A stretch of 64,000 bases of DNA from Actinoallomurus iriomotensis (GCF_030269445.1 NZ_BSTJ01000002.1:620001-684000); one strand, 5' to 3'; counted from the first letter of the stretch, positions 35,901-44,537 are shown. A program made the numbers and translations. The notes: a model not told the origin generated them from the letters alone.

Positions 35901-35943
35901 TGTCGGTGATCACGCGGGTGACGGTGATGCCTGCGGCGGTGAA
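35901..35943 (-). pseudogene. IS481-type transposase relic, fragment beyond the IS110 insertion
   Basis: The minus strand reads FTAAGITVTRVITD, the segment that directly precedes NGSCYRS in the relic on the other side of the IS110 element. The base sequence aligns with the second IS481 copy at 63570-63613. Homology stops at about 35943, where a different relic begins, so the rest of this IS481 copy has been lost. Confidence 0.75.
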
Positions 35944-35993
35944 CGCCGAGCCGGTAGTCCATGCTGGCGGGCCGCAGGAACAGGGTCACTGAG

Positions 35994-36060
35994 GCCCCGA
36001 TCCGCCTCAACCTCGCCCGCCCCGCGGTCCTTCTCCGCGGCGAAGGCCACTGCGAGAACC
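35994..36060 (+). pseudogene. fragment of an HNH nuclease gene (ScoMcrA-like)
   Basis: About 66 bases align with 56931-56996 inside the ScoMcrA-like gene of this window, with seven mismatches by eye. The translation PIRLNLARPAVLLRGEG and HCENR corresponds to PIRLSLARRAVLVRSEG and RCENP, which leads into the zinc site of the HNH domain. Nothing before or after it is conserved and there is no start, so it is a remnant. The rest of 35944-36246 shows no gene. Confidence 0.7.
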
Positions 36061-36246
36061 GTCCGGAGGCACGAGCCATGACACCCTGATCCCACAGACT
36101 CCGATTGGCCGCAATCGGCCACTCGGAGAATCGCCCGCATTCTTTGGGAAACCTCAGTCACAGGTATTTACGCATCACCCCATTCTGCGATGCTCAGACG
36201 TCGGCGCCCATACCCACGACGCACGCCGATGTGGCGGGAGGTGACC

Positions 36247-36840
36247 ATGGCGACTGAACGCGTGAACGACCAGGTCGAGGAAGACATCGAAGATCCCGGC
36301 GCCGACCACGCGGTGGATCGGACGGCATTATCCGACCGACCTGGCACTCCGGGATACCCTTCCCGCGCCGAAAGCCGCGAAGGCGCAGATACCGCCAACG
36401 CCACAAGCTCCGAGTTATGGGAGCCCTCCGCGCCGGAGGGACAGCCAGGACCCCAAAAGGACCTGTCCGAAAAAGGCGACTCCGAACCCTCAGCTCCCTC
36501 CGACCTGGACGGGAAAAGAGACTACGTCGTCGACGACCCCACCCGGCCAGGCCGGCAGATCACCGACATCGACCGGATCGAAGACGGCACTCTCTGGGAA
36601 GAGAAGAGCGCGTCCAGCGCGGTGGACATCGACAAATGGGTGTCGAAGCATATAGACAAGAAGTTCGACTCCTACCTTGAGGCTCGACGACATCTGAAGG
36701 GATACGAAAATGCGCCGATCGGTTTCAGTTTCTCTGAGCCGAGCGCCGATCCCGAGTTCAGATCCGCCGTCGAGAACGCCATCGAAGAACTTCAGAAATC
36801 GCATCCTGACGTAACGATCCGCCTGGAGTGGCCACAATGA
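36247..36840 (+). CDS. probable toxin with PD-(D/E)xK-like nuclease domain
   Basis: This 197-residue protein has a disordered, Pro/Ser/Asp/Glu-rich N-terminal half and a compact C-terminal domain from about residue 105. The domain contains ITDIDRIEDG followed by WEEKSAS, an I-D-x(9)-E-x-K arrangement like the PD-(D/E)xK nuclease core. It then has the helix WVSKHIDKKFDSYLEAR and ends VTIRLEWPQ. This domain is of the kind found at the C-terminus of actinobacterial polymorphic toxins. No signal peptide, WXG or RHS region is present, so how it would be exported is unclear. Its stop overlaps the next ORF (ATGA), a likely immunity gene. GGGAGGTG precedes the ATG at 36247. Family assignment is inference. 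Confidence 0.65.
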   Translation: MATERVNDQVEEDIEDPGADHAVDRTALSDRPGTPGYPSRAESREGADTANATSSELWEPSAPEGQPGPQKDLSEKGDSEPSAPSDLDGKRDYVVDDPTRPGRQITDIDRIEDGTLWEEKSASSAVDIDKWVSKHIDKKFDSYLEARRHLKGYENAPIGFSFSEPSADPEFRSAVENAIEELQKSHPDVTIRLEWPQ

Positions 36841-37196
36841 GCTACATATTCGACATAGGCGATGAGACGGTCTGGAGTCCGTCTCTGCGCACAGGGCGTC
36901 TCTATGTAGGGCTGACCAGCTGCATCGCGGATCTCGAAGGTCGCCCGTCGGGCCTGGTCGCGAACGCCGAGGACATGTACGCGTTGGACCCAGATGAGTT
37001 CCGGTCGCTCGTCGACGCCGTCTACGCGAACTTCTCCTCGACCGACCACCATGTCTACCGAGGCCAGCTCCGCGGCTGGCTCCTGACCTCGCTCGTCCTG
37101 TTGCAGCGAGCCCAACTCGGCCTTCCGGTCGTCAAGGCGACGGACGAAGATCTGCAACAGGATCTGGCCGCCTACGCGAAGTCGATGCCGACATGA
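36837..37196 (+). CDS. DUF6086-like protein, probable immunity partner
   Basis: This 119-residue protein begins MSYIFDIGDETVWSPSLRTG, an opening recalled from the actinobacterial DUF6086 family, and continues with SGLVANAEDMYALDPDEF and a helical C-terminus. It has no membrane segment. It overlaps the candidate nuclease toxin by four bases, the normal order for toxin followed by immunity gene. It would bind and block the nuclease in the cytoplasm. The pairing is inferred from gene order only. Confidence 0.65.
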   Translation: MSYIFDIGDETVWSPSLRTGRLYVGLTSCIADLEGRPSGLVANAEDMYALDPDEFRSLVDAVYANFSSTDHHVYRGQLRGWLLTSLVLLQRAQLGLPVVKATDEDLQQDLAAYAKSMPT

Positions 37197-37492
37197 AACG
37201 GAGCGCCGGACGGCAACGGCGTTTTCCTGCGACGGACAGCCGACCGGCCGGCGATTCCGCTCGAGTTCGTTCTACTCCCGCGCTGACCGTACGCATCCGG
37301 CTCTCCGTACGGCTGCCTCACGGCGCCAGATCGATGGCTCGGTTTCGGCGTCCTGCCGCCCCAGCAGCCGACCGCGCCGGGTGCGTGATGGCGGCGTCGG
37401 TCGTCCTCGAACGGCGGCGTCGGCGACCGGGTCGCACGGACCGGCATCCGCCGCTGTGGGAGCCGGGGGCTGTCGGGAGCACCTGACGGGCG
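37197..37492. other. noncoding gap, no gene recognised
   Basis: Small overlapping frames exist on both strands but have no recognisable sequence and no ribosome site. It separates the toxin/immunity pair from the LacI gene, whose transcript converges here. No clear terminator or repeat is visible. Confidence 0.5.
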
Positions 37493-38536
37493 TCATGCAC
37501 CGGGGGGCGGGGCGCTGCTCGGGTGATCGCCGGAGCGGGTGCCGTGGCGGATGACGCGGGTCGGAACAGTGACGCGTCGGGAGGCGGGTGGCTCGGCGTC
37601 CTGGTGGTGGAGGCGGTCGATCAGCAGGCGTGCGGCCTGCCGGCCGATCTCGTCGGCGTCGTAGGAGACGAGCGTCAGGGGCAGGCCGAGGACGTCGGAG
37701 AGGTCGAAGTCGTCGAATCCCGCCAGGGGAAGAGCGGTCCCCCTTTTGTAGAGGGCCCGGATCGCGCCTTGGCTGATGCGGTTGTTGGTGCAGAACAGTG
37801 CCGTGGGCCCCTCGGGCCGGTCGAGAAGTTCGTGGGCTGCTCGTTCGGCCGTCGCGGCGTCGACGAGGCCCTGGTGGATGAGGGCGTTGTCGGGCTCGAT
37901 GCCGGCCTCCTCGTGTGCCGCCCAGAATCCGCGCAGGCGTTCGGCGCCGGTGTAGAGCGCCGGCGGGTTGCCGAGGAAGGCGATACGGGAGTGCCCTTCG
38001 GCCAGAAGGCACGCGGTGGCCTCGAAGGCCCCGTGGAAGTCTTCGACCAGCACGCAGTCGGTGTCGAGTCCGGCGGGCGGCCGGGCCGCGAGGACGACCG
38101 GGACATGGCGCATGGCGGCGGCCAGGTGCTGCTGCCGGCTTCCGGCGGGAACGACGATCAACCCCTCGACCTGATGATCGATGAGGCCGTCGATGATGCC
38201 GGGCTCGCGTCCGGCCTGTTCGGCGGAGTTGCTGAGCAGCATCCGAAAGCCGTGTTCGGTCGCGACTTCCTGGACGCCGAGCGCGAGACGCGAATAGAAC
38301 GGGTTGGCGAGGTTGGTGACGACGAGACCGATCATCCCGCTGCCGCCGAGCCGCAGGCTGCGCGCGGTCTCGTTGCGGCGGTAGCCGAGACGGTCCACCG
38401 CGGCAAAGACGCGTTCGCGCGTCTCCTCGGACACGCCGGGGTCGTTCTTGAGTACCCGCGAGACGGTCATGGCACTGACCTGGGCGAGTTTCCCGACGTC
38501 GTGCATGGTCGGCCCGCCGCCTCGGCGAGCGGTCAT
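37493..38536 (-). CDS. LacI-family transcriptional regulator of the mannan locus
   Basis: This 347-residue regulator has a LacI helix-turn-helix at about residues 11-32 (HDVGKLAQVSAMTVSRVLKN), a hinge helix (ETARSLRLGG) and a periplasmic-binding-like sensor domain (60-330) with the usual GLVVTNLANPFYSRLA start and AGFDDFDLSD near the ligand cleft. It probably represses the divergent sugar operons until a mannoside appears. The operators at 41240-41251 and 41301-41308 fit this family. A strong GGAGGAAGGAG lies just before the ATG at 38534-38536. It is the last gene of the minus-strand set, downstream of the kinase gene by 41 bases. Confidence 0.92.
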   Translation of the reverse strand: MTARRGGGPTMHDVGKLAQVSAMTVSRVLKNDPGVSEETRERVFAAVDRLGYRRNETARSLRLGGSGMIGLVVTNLANPFYSRLALGVQEVATEHGFRMLLSNSAEQAGREPGIIDGLIDHQVEGLIVVPAGSRQQHLAAAMRHVPVVLAARPPAGLDTDCVLVEDFHGAFEATACLLAEGHSRIAFLGNPPALYTGAERLRGFWAAHEEAGIEPDNALIHQGLVDAATAERAAHELLDRPEGPTALFCTNNRISQGAIRALYKRGTALPLAGFDDFDLSDVLGLPLTLVSYDADEIGRQAARLLIDRLHHQDAEPPASRRVTVPTRVIRHGTRSGDHPSSAPPPGA

Positions 38537-38577
38537 GCCCCTTCTCCTTCCTCCTGCCTGCGGCGGCGTCCCGGACC

Positions 38578-39492
38578 TCATGGAGCGCTCGGTGCGTCCT
38601 GTGCCCAATGGGCGGCCCCGATCAACGGTGCCTCCGCGGGCCGCCGGGCGGGCAGGACCCGCACCGCCGTCCCGCCGGCCACGGCCAGCCCCGCCGAGAG
38701 CGCAGGATGGATCAAGCCCCACGACTGGGCCATGGAACCGCCGACGACCACGGCGGTGGCTTCGAAACGGTCGATCCACGGAGCCAGGGCCTGGCCAAGG
38801 GTGTCGAAAGCGTAGCGGAAAGCCTCCGCCGCGGCGGCGTTGCCTTCCTCGGCCCGTACGGCGATCTCGTGGACGTCCGGGAGGGCGCGGTCAGCGGGGA
38901 GTGCCTCGAGACGGGCGTAGTGGGCGCGGATGGCCCGGCGCGACACCGTGTCCTCCAGCGGCCGGTGGTGCACGGTCAGCCGGTGGACGTGCCCGGCGGG
39001 TGGCACCGTGGCGCCGTCGTGCACGGGCCGGCCGGTGCGCAGGAACGAGGAGCCCACGCCCGTGCCCAGCGTCAGGCACACCACGCGGTCGTGCCCGGCG
39101 GCGGCACCGGCGTGGTATTCGCCGATGGCGAAGGCGTCGGCGTCGTTGAGGAAGCGCAGGCGCTCGGCCCGGTGATCCAGCCGCCGCCGCAGACCGGCCC
39201 CGACATCGACGCCGGACAGGGACTCGAACTTCCCGATGCCCGCGAAGCGGCCGATCCCGGTGTCGTAGTCGAAGGGGCCCGGCATGGCCACGCCCCAGCA
39301 CGGCCGGTGGTCGGCGGGCAGTTCCAGAGCCGCCAGAGCGATGGCGTCGAGGATGCGGGCGGCCGCGGCGTTGGAGCCCAGCGGCCTGCGCGTCACCGAG
39401 GACGGGATGGGGCGGCCGGTCGCGGGATCGACGAGAGCGGCGGTGACGTGCGTACCTCCGACGTCGAGAACGGGGATCGGCGACACGGTCAC
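38578..39492 (-). CDS. ROK-family sugar kinase
   Basis: This 304-residue protein has the ROK phosphate-binding motif DVGGTH at residues 9-14, and the second ATP-binding motif LTLGTGVGSSF near 160. The acidic catalytic residue is in LNDADAF. The Cys-rich zinc motif of many ROK kinases is replaced by HHRPLEDTVSRRA. It probably phosphorylates mannose (or a related hexose) released by GH38. The GTG start at 39490-39492 overlaps the upstream isomerase stop (GTGA), so the two are translationally coupled and work in sequence: sugar to sugar-6-phosphate to fructose-6-phosphate. Sugar specificity is inferred from context. Confidence 0.9.
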   Translation of the reverse strand: MTVSPIPVLDVGGTHVTAALVDPATGRPIPSSVTRRPLGSNAAAARILDAIALAALELPADHRPCWGVAMPGPFDYDTGIGRFAGIGKFESLSGVDVGAGLRRRLDHRAERLRFLNDADAFAIGEYHAGAAAGHDRVVCLTLGTGVGSSFLRTGRPVHDGATVPPAGHVHRLTVHHRPLEDTVSRRAIRAHYARLEALPADRALPDVHEIAVRAEEGNAAAAEAFRYAFDTLGQALAPWIDRFEATAVVVGGSMAQSWGLIHPALSAGLAVAGGTAVRVLPARRPAEAPLIGAAHWAQDAPSAP

Positions 39493-41210
39493 GGCTCGAC
39501 CACCAGGGCCTTCACGAGGTGCACCTCCTCGGTGCCCACAGAGCGGACGCGGTAGGGGCCGACCGCGGCGGGCACCGTGATGGTCTCCGCGAAGGCCAGA
39601 GAGTGGGTGCGGCCGTCGCGGGTCTCGATGACCGCGCCCTGACCCGCGGCGAGGTTGAGAATGTGGAAGCGGCCGGCGGTGTCGTCGGCGATGTCGGCGT
39701 CCGGGGACACGACCAGGCGGTGCACGGCGTAGAACATCTCCGGCAGGGCACCGACGACCTCTTCGCGCCAGCCCTCGCCCGCGCGCAGCGTACGCGGTTG
39801 CTGGATCAGGTCCTTCGTCACGTCCTCCCCGCGCCGAGAGGTGTCCAGATTGGCGAACCCGTGCTCGTAGGGCAAGGGCCGGGAGGCTCCGGCGGCGTCC
39901 CTGCGGAGCCAGTCGTAGAAGCGCAGGGAGTACAGGTACGGCGTCGCGCTGACCTCCAGCACCAGGTTGCCCGCCCCGGAGGCGTGCGGGGTGCCCGCAG
40001 GGATCATGAACAGCCGGCCCACCGTGGCCGGGTGGGTCTGGACGTGGTCCTCGACGGGCATGGGGGTGCCGTTCGCGATGGCGTCTTCCACCTGGCGCCG
40101 CATGAGGTCGACGTCCGCGTGCTCGGTGAGGCCGAGCAGCACCTGGGCGCCCGCTTCGCTGGCCGTGACGTAGTACGTCTCGTGCTGGGTGTACGGCCAG
40201 CCGAACACCTCCCGCATGTACTGCTCCCGCGGGTGGCAGTGCAGGGACAGGTTGCCGCCTCCCATCGTGTCGAGGTAGTCGAACCGGATGGGGAAGGAGG
40301 TGCCGAAACGGCGGTGCACCTCCTCGCCGAGCAGGTCCCTCGGGTGGCGGACGCACAGCAGCTGGAACGGGACTTCGACCCGCGCCCCGCTCTCGTCTTC
40401 GACGAGGATCCCCGCCTCAGGGGCGATCAGTTCGTAGCCCAGGGCCGTGTTGCCGGCCTGCGGCGTGAAGCCCAGTTCGCTCGCGGCCCACTGGCCTCCC
40501 CACGGGGTGGAGTTGAAGTACGGGCGGGTGCGCACCGGGCCCTGGACGAGGTGGGCCAGGGTGCCGCGCAACGTGGCGCCGGCCAGCGAGGTGGGCGAAG
40601 CGGCATCCTGCATGTCGAACCACCGATCGATCCGTCCCGCGATCGCGTCGCGGTGCCGGTCCAAGATGGGCCAGTCGGTGTAGAACAGGCGCACCAGGTC
40701 ACCGGGTTCGCCGGGGCGGCCCAGGTTGACGCCCACCGGCGGCTCGCCCTGCGCGACGGCGGCCTCGGCGTACCGTTTCGGCAGGTCCGCGTACCACAAC
40801 ACGTCCGGCTCACACAGCGCCGCGCCCGGCCCGAACGCCACCACGATGCCGTCGTCCACGGGCCGGCCGGGCCGGGGAACGGAGTCGAACAGGTCCGCGA
40901 TCCGCGCCTCGGACAGCGGGGTGAAGAACGGGTCGTCGGCGGGGACGGGCCGAGCGACGACGCGCTCCGCGGCCGACGGTGCATGGTGGCCGCGCACGTC
41001 CAGCAACTCCACCGCGCGCCCCGCCGAGCGCACGGCCGCCGCCAGCCCGTCGGCCAGCGCCTCCCAGTCCAGGGCGGCGGGACCGTCGACCGAGAGGACC
41101 AGCGGGCCGGCCGGCAGTTCGGCGACGGCAGCGGGCCAGCCCGTGATCACCGGCCCGTCGACCGGCCGGTAGCTGGGGTGGGGCTCGTACGAACGCGGCG
41201 CGGACTGCAC
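39489..41210 (-). CDS. class I mannose-6-phosphate isomerase-like protein
   Basis: This 573-residue protein has an N-terminal domain of about 190 residues, with a nucleotide-kinase-like outline but no intact P-loop, and a cupin isomerase domain. The metal ligands appear as LHCHPREQYM and QHETYY, with a later histidine in AGTPHASG. Relatives are annotated as class I ManA-like. It should convert mannose-6-phosphate to fructose-6-phosphate with zinc. It is the first gene of the minus-strand operon with the ROK kinase, reading away from the shared regulatory region. The length exceeds ordinary ManA (about 390 residues) because of the N-terminal domain. Confidence 0.85.
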   Translation of the reverse strand: MQSAPRSYEPHPSYRPVDGPVITGWPAAVAELPAGPLVLSVDGPAALDWEALADGLAAAVRSAGRAVELLDVRGHHAPSAAERVVARPVPADDPFFTPLSEARIADLFDSVPRPGRPVDDGIVVAFGPGAALCEPDVLWYADLPKRYAEAAVAQGEPPVGVNLGRPGEPGDLVRLFYTDWPILDRHRDAIAGRIDRWFDMQDAASPTSLAGATLRGTLAHLVQGPVRTRPYFNSTPWGGQWAASELGFTPQAGNTALGYELIAPEAGILVEDESGARVEVPFQLLCVRHPRDLLGEEVHRRFGTSFPIRFDYLDTMGGGNLSLHCHPREQYMREVFGWPYTQHETYYVTASEAGAQVLLGLTEHADVDLMRRQVEDAIANGTPMPVEDHVQTHPATVGRLFMIPAGTPHASGAGNLVLEVSATPYLYSLRFYDWLRRDAAGASRPLPYEHGFANLDTSRRGEDVTKDLIQQPRTLRAGEGWREEVVGALPEMFYAVHRLVVSPDADIADDTAGRFHILNLAAGQGAVIETRDGRTHSLAFAETITVPAAVGPYRVRSVGTEEVHLVKALVVEP

Positions 41211-41239
41211 ATCTGCTCCTCACTGGACTCCATGACTTC

Positions 41240-41251
41240 GTTAACGATAAC
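41240..41251. promoter_or_regulatory. LacI-type operator in the divergent promoter
   Basis: GTTAACGATAAC is symmetric at 10 of 12 positions around a central CG, the layout of LacI-family operators. It lies 30 bases upstream of the isomerase start. Its half GTTAACGA recurs on the opposite strand at 41301-41308. Confidence 0.6.
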
Positions 41252-41281
41252 AAGAGCTCGACGCCATCTGCGTCGTGACTC

Positions 41282-41310
41282 TTGCCACGTTGGAATGGTG
41301 TCGTTAACAT
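41282..41310 (+). promoter_or_regulatory. sigma-70-type promoter overlapped by an operator half-site
   Basis: TTGCCA (41282-41287) and TAACAT (41305-41310) are separated by 17 bases, a good vegetative promoter spacing, about 100 bases before the solute-binding protein start. The -10 box overlaps TCGTTAAC (41301-41308), the reverse complement of the operator half-site, so the LacI protein could block polymerase directly. Confidence 0.5.
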
Positions 41311-41408
41311 CCACGCAACACGCATCCGGCGACTCCAGGTGCTTTGGGGTCCCGTGTGTGCCCAGTGGTTCACGTCATGCGCGTGGGCCGATTCGATAAA
41401 GGTGATCA

Positions 41409-42722
41409 ATGTCAGCATCGGGCAGGACCCGCCGCGCGGCCGTGCCGCTCGCCCGGCGTCGCTTCCTCGCCGGGATGGCCGCAGGCGCGGCCACGCTCGC
41501 GGTGGAGGGGTGCGCTCGCGGAGACAGCACGTCGGCGCAGCCGGGGACCACCAGCATCTCCAACGACAACGCCACCTGGGACGAGGGGTACCGCTCGGCC
41601 GGACGTGAGCTGAAGAAGATCACCGGCTATGCGCTGCGGCCGTTGTCGAATCCCTCGGTGACCTCCTATCAGCAGGTCGTTCAGATGACCCTGCAGACCT
41701 CGAAGGCCACCGACCTGGTCAAATGGGCTTCCGGCTACCAGCTCAAGCGCCTGGCGCGTGCGGGCGGGCTGACGGATCTGACGAAGGTCTGGGGGAACTA
41801 CGCGGCCAAGGGGTGGGTGCGCGGCAGCGCACGCGAGGCGATGTCGTATCACGGGAAGGTCTACGGCGTCCCGCTGTACGAGTCGTACTACGTGCTGTTC
41901 TACAGCAAGCCGGTGTTCCAGAGGCTGGGACTGTCCGCCCCGGGCAGCTGGGCCGAACTGCTGCACTGCGCGGAGGTGCTCAAGGGCAACAAGATCACGC
42001 CGTTCCTCGCCAGCCAGGTCGGCGGTTGGCCCGCGATCGAGTGGTTCCAGGAGCTGGTCACCAAGGTCGACCCGCGCTTCTACCAGCGACTGGTGGCGGG
42101 CCAGGCGTCCTACACGGACGACGCGGCGCGCCAGGCGATGAACATCTGGTACGACTTCATGCGCAAGGGCTGGATGACGTCCCCCGACTTCGACCAGGCA
42201 CGTGGCCCCGGCGCGCTGAAGGCCGGCACGGTGGGCATGTTCCTGCACGGCACATGGCAGGCGCAGGGGATGACCGCCGCGGGCATGAAGGCGGACGTCG
42301 ACTACGGCGCCTTCATCCTTCCCACGGTGCGGCCGTCCACCCCGAAGAGCGTGATCGCCGAGTCGGGTGTCTTCACGGTGCCCAGCCGTGCCTCCTCGCA
42401 CGAGGCCGCCATGGCGAATGTCGGGGCGTGGCTCGACCCGTCCGTCCAGCGGGTGTGGAGCGATTTCCTGGAGGACAGCTCCGCCAATCCGACGGTGCGG
42501 TCGAGCAACCCGGTCGTGGCCCGGCTCCAGCTGGACATCGCCCGGGAGCAGCGGATCCCGCTGGTCCGCTACTGGGAGGCCAGTCCGCCGAGCCTCATCC
42601 AGGGCAACGCCGATGACCTGGGCGGATTCATGGCCGGGCAGACCTCTCCGGCCACGACGCTGCGCCGGATGCAGGAGCGTGCGCAAGACGAATGGGCGGC
42701 CTGGAGGCGTGACGAGGCATGA
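41409..42722 (+). CDS. sugar ABC transporter solute-binding lipoprotein, Tat-exported
   Basis: This 437-residue protein has a twin-arginine signal (RRRFLAG at 16-22) with a lipobox ending at Cys35 (LAVEGC), so it is exported folded and lipid-anchored. The mature part is a family 1 carbohydrate-binding protein (MalE-like), with motifs such as YGVPLYESYYVLFY and GWPAIEWFQEL. It delivers oligosaccharides to the two permeases encoded next; its TGA overlaps the next ATG (42719-42722). Context points to manno-oligosaccharides made by GH76. There is no in-operon ATPase, as usual for actinomycetes that share MsiK. Confidence 0.92.
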   Translation: MSASGRTRRAAVPLARRRFLAGMAAGAATLAVEGCARGDSTSAQPGTTSISNDNATWDEGYRSAGRELKKITGYALRPLSNPSVTSYQQVVQMTLQTSKATDLVKWASGYQLKRLARAGGLTDLTKVWGNYAAKGWVRGSAREAMSYHGKVYGVPLYESYYVLFYSKPVFQRLGLSAPGSWAELLHCAEVLKGNKITPFLASQVGGWPAIEWFQELVTKVDPRFYQRLVAGQASYTDDAARQAMNIWYDFMRKGWMTSPDFDQARGPGALKAGTVGMFLHGTWQAQGMTAAGMKADVDYGAFILPTVRPSTPKSVIAESGVFTVPSRASSHEAAMANVGAWLDPSVQRVWSDFLEDSSANPTVRSSNPVVARLQLDIAREQRIPLVRYWEASPPSLIQGNADDLGGFMAGQTSPATTLRRMQERAQDEWAAWRRDEA

Positions 42723-43681
42723 GTACATCGACGACCGACCTGCCCACCCCTGCCGCCGGCGGCGGAAGGCCGGCAGCGCCCTCCGGCGGCGCACGGCGTA
42801 CGCCGCCGGCGAACGCCTGGCGCAGGAGGCGTGAGCGCCTGACCGCCGGGGGATTCATGGCTCCGGCCGTGCTCCTGGTCACCGTCTTCCTGCTCGTTCC
42901 GTTCGTGTGGACCATCTACCGCAGCTTCTTCAGCGACAGCCGGACCTCAGGGTTCAGCTGGTTCGGCAACTACACGAGGTTCGTCTCCGACCCGGCGCTG
43001 TCCCGCTCCATCGTGAACACCGCGATGTGGGTGGTGGGCACGGTCCTGCTCCCCCTGGTGCTCGGGCTGGCCATCGCCTGCATGACCAACGCCACCCGCT
43101 GGTCGCGTCTCGCGCGGCTGTGCGTGGTGCTCCCCTACGCGCTCTCGGGTTCCGCGGTGGCGGTGGTCTGGAACTTCATGCTCACCACCGACGGCGCCGT
43201 CAACCAGGTCCTGACCACCCTGGGTCTGGGCTCACTGGCTCACGGGTGGCTGCTGACCTGGCCGGGCAACACCCTGGTGATGATCCTCGCCAACGCCTGG
43301 CAGGCCACCGGCGTGGCCGTCATCCTCTTTCTGGTCGGCCTGCAGTCCATCCCGCCGGAGACGCTCGAGGCCGGCGCCCTGGACGGCGCGGGAAGCTGGC
43401 AGCAGTTCCGTCATATCGTCCTGCCCCAGCTCCGGCCCATCTCGATCATCGTGATCGGCATGAGCCTCGTCAACGGCCTCAAATCGTTCGACCTGATCTG
43501 GGTGCTCACCCAGGGAGGCCCCGGACGGGCCACGGAGACCCTTGCGGTGTCCATGTACAACGAGACCTTCCTGGAGCTGCGGCCCGGCGCCGGAGCGGCG
43601 ATCGCGGTCGTCCTCACCGTGATCGTGCTGGCGGCCTCCTGGCTCTATCTGCGCCGTCAGCTCGACGTGAAAGGCGAATGA
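42719..43681 (+). CDS. sugar ABC transporter permease (MalF-like)
   Basis: This 320-residue permease has six membrane segments and the EAA loop EAGALDGAGSWQQFRHIVLP, which docks the ATPase. The N-terminus before the first helix is a Pro/Gly/Ala-rich cytoplasmic tail of about 40 residues. It forms the channel with the product of the following gene. Start and stop are tightly packed (four-base overlap upstream, three bases downstream). Confidence 0.93.
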   Translation: MSTSTTDLPTPAAGGGRPAAPSGGARRTPPANAWRRRRERLTAGGFMAPAVLLVTVFLLVPFVWTIYRSFFSDSRTSGFSWFGNYTRFVSDPALSRSIVNTAMWVVGTVLLPLVLGLAIACMTNATRWSRLARLCVVLPYALSGSAVAVVWNFMLTTDGAVNQVLTTLGLGSLAHGWLLTWPGNTLVMILANAWQATGVAVILFLVGLQSIPPETLEAGALDGAGSWQQFRHIVLPQLRPISIIVIGMSLVNGLKSFDLIWVLTQGGPGRATETLAVSMYNETFLELRPGAGAAIAVVLTVIVLAASWLYLRRQLDVKGE

Positions 43682-43684
43682 CCT

Positions 43685-44500
43685 ATGTCCCTTGGCCGAG
43701 TCCTGCGCAACGGCACCGTCGCGGTGCTCGCCGTGCTGTGGCTGATCCCGACCTGGCTCCTCGTGGTCAACGCGCTGGTGCCGAGCGAGAGTTACTCCGG
43801 CGGCCCGCACTGGCTGCCCGAGGGCTTCGGGCTGTTCGACAACATGTCCCAGGCCTGGGACCAGGCCCACGTCGGGCCGGCACTCGCCAACAGCCTGCTG
43901 TACGCCGTCGTGAGCGCGCTGGCCGCCGTGGTGGTGGCCTCGTTCGCCGCCTTCGCCACCGTCGTCATGCCCGTGAGGCGGCGGGTGCTGTGGTTCTGGG
44001 TGATCTATTCCGGCACGCTGCTGCCCCTGCAGGTCTTCATCCGGCCGCTGTTCCTCTCCTACGCGAAGTCGTCCCTGTACGACACCCAGATCGGTCTCGT
44101 TCTGATCTACGCGGCCATCGCGATTCCCTTCGCGTTCTTCGTCATGCGCAACTACGCCCTGACGCTGCCGCGGGAGGTCGTCGAGGCCGCGCGCATGGAC
44201 GGTGCGTCGTGGTGGCGGCTGTTCTGGCGGATTCACGTCCCGCTGACCAGGTCCGCCATGATCGCCGTCTTCGTGTTCCAGTTCGTGGCGGTCTGGAATG
44301 ACCTGATGTTCGGCATCACGCTGACCACGAGCCGCAACATCCGGCCCATCATGGCCGCGCTCGCCGACCTGCAGGGCAACTACTCCAACGTCGGGCCCCC
44401 GGTCGTACTGGCCGGAGCCCTTCTCGTGTCCCTGCCGACCCTGGTGCTGTTCTTCTCCGCACAACGTTTCTTCGTCAGCGGCCTCAAGATCCACCGCTGA
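43685..44500 (+). CDS. sugar ABC transporter permease (MalG-like)
   Basis: This 271-residue permease has six membrane segments and the EAA loop EAARMDGASWWRLFWRIHVP. It is the second half of the import channel with the MalF-like protein. The gene is followed after 37 bases by the secreted GH76 gene, in the same direction and with GAAGGA before its start, so transport and hydrolysis are co-expressed. Confidence 0.93.
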   Translation: MSLGRVLRNGTVAVLAVLWLIPTWLLVVNALVPSESYSGGPHWLPEGFGLFDNMSQAWDQAHVGPALANSLLYAVVSALAAVVVASFAAFATVVMPVRRRVLWFWVIYSGTLLPLQVFIRPLFLSYAKSSLYDTQIGLVLIYAAIAIPFAFFVMRNYALTLPREVVEAARMDGASWWRLFWRIHVPLTRSAMIAVFVFQFVAVWNDLMFGITLTTSRNIRPIMAALADLQGNYSNVGPPVVLAGALLVSLPTLVLFFSAQRFFVSGLKIHR

Positions 44501-44537
44501 CTCCCGCACGCCCCCTCCTCGCCCCGAAGGATCGACC

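Larger units (their letters stand above)
34173..35902 (-). mobile_element. IS110-family insertion sequence, ends defined by interrupted IS481 relic
   Basis: The element interrupts the TDNG motif codons of an IS481 transposase relic, so both ends can be read. On the minus strand, the host sequence ...ATCACCGA and ACGGCTCC... is split, and the dinucleotide CA (plus-strand TG at 34173-34174 and 35901-35902) appears once at each end, as the core does in IS110 insertions. The body is about 1.73 kb with no terminal inverted repeats and no longer target duplication. It has 307 bases of noncoding DNA upstream of the transposase and only 15 downstream, the layout of the IS110 rather than the IS1111 group. 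Confidence 0.88.
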
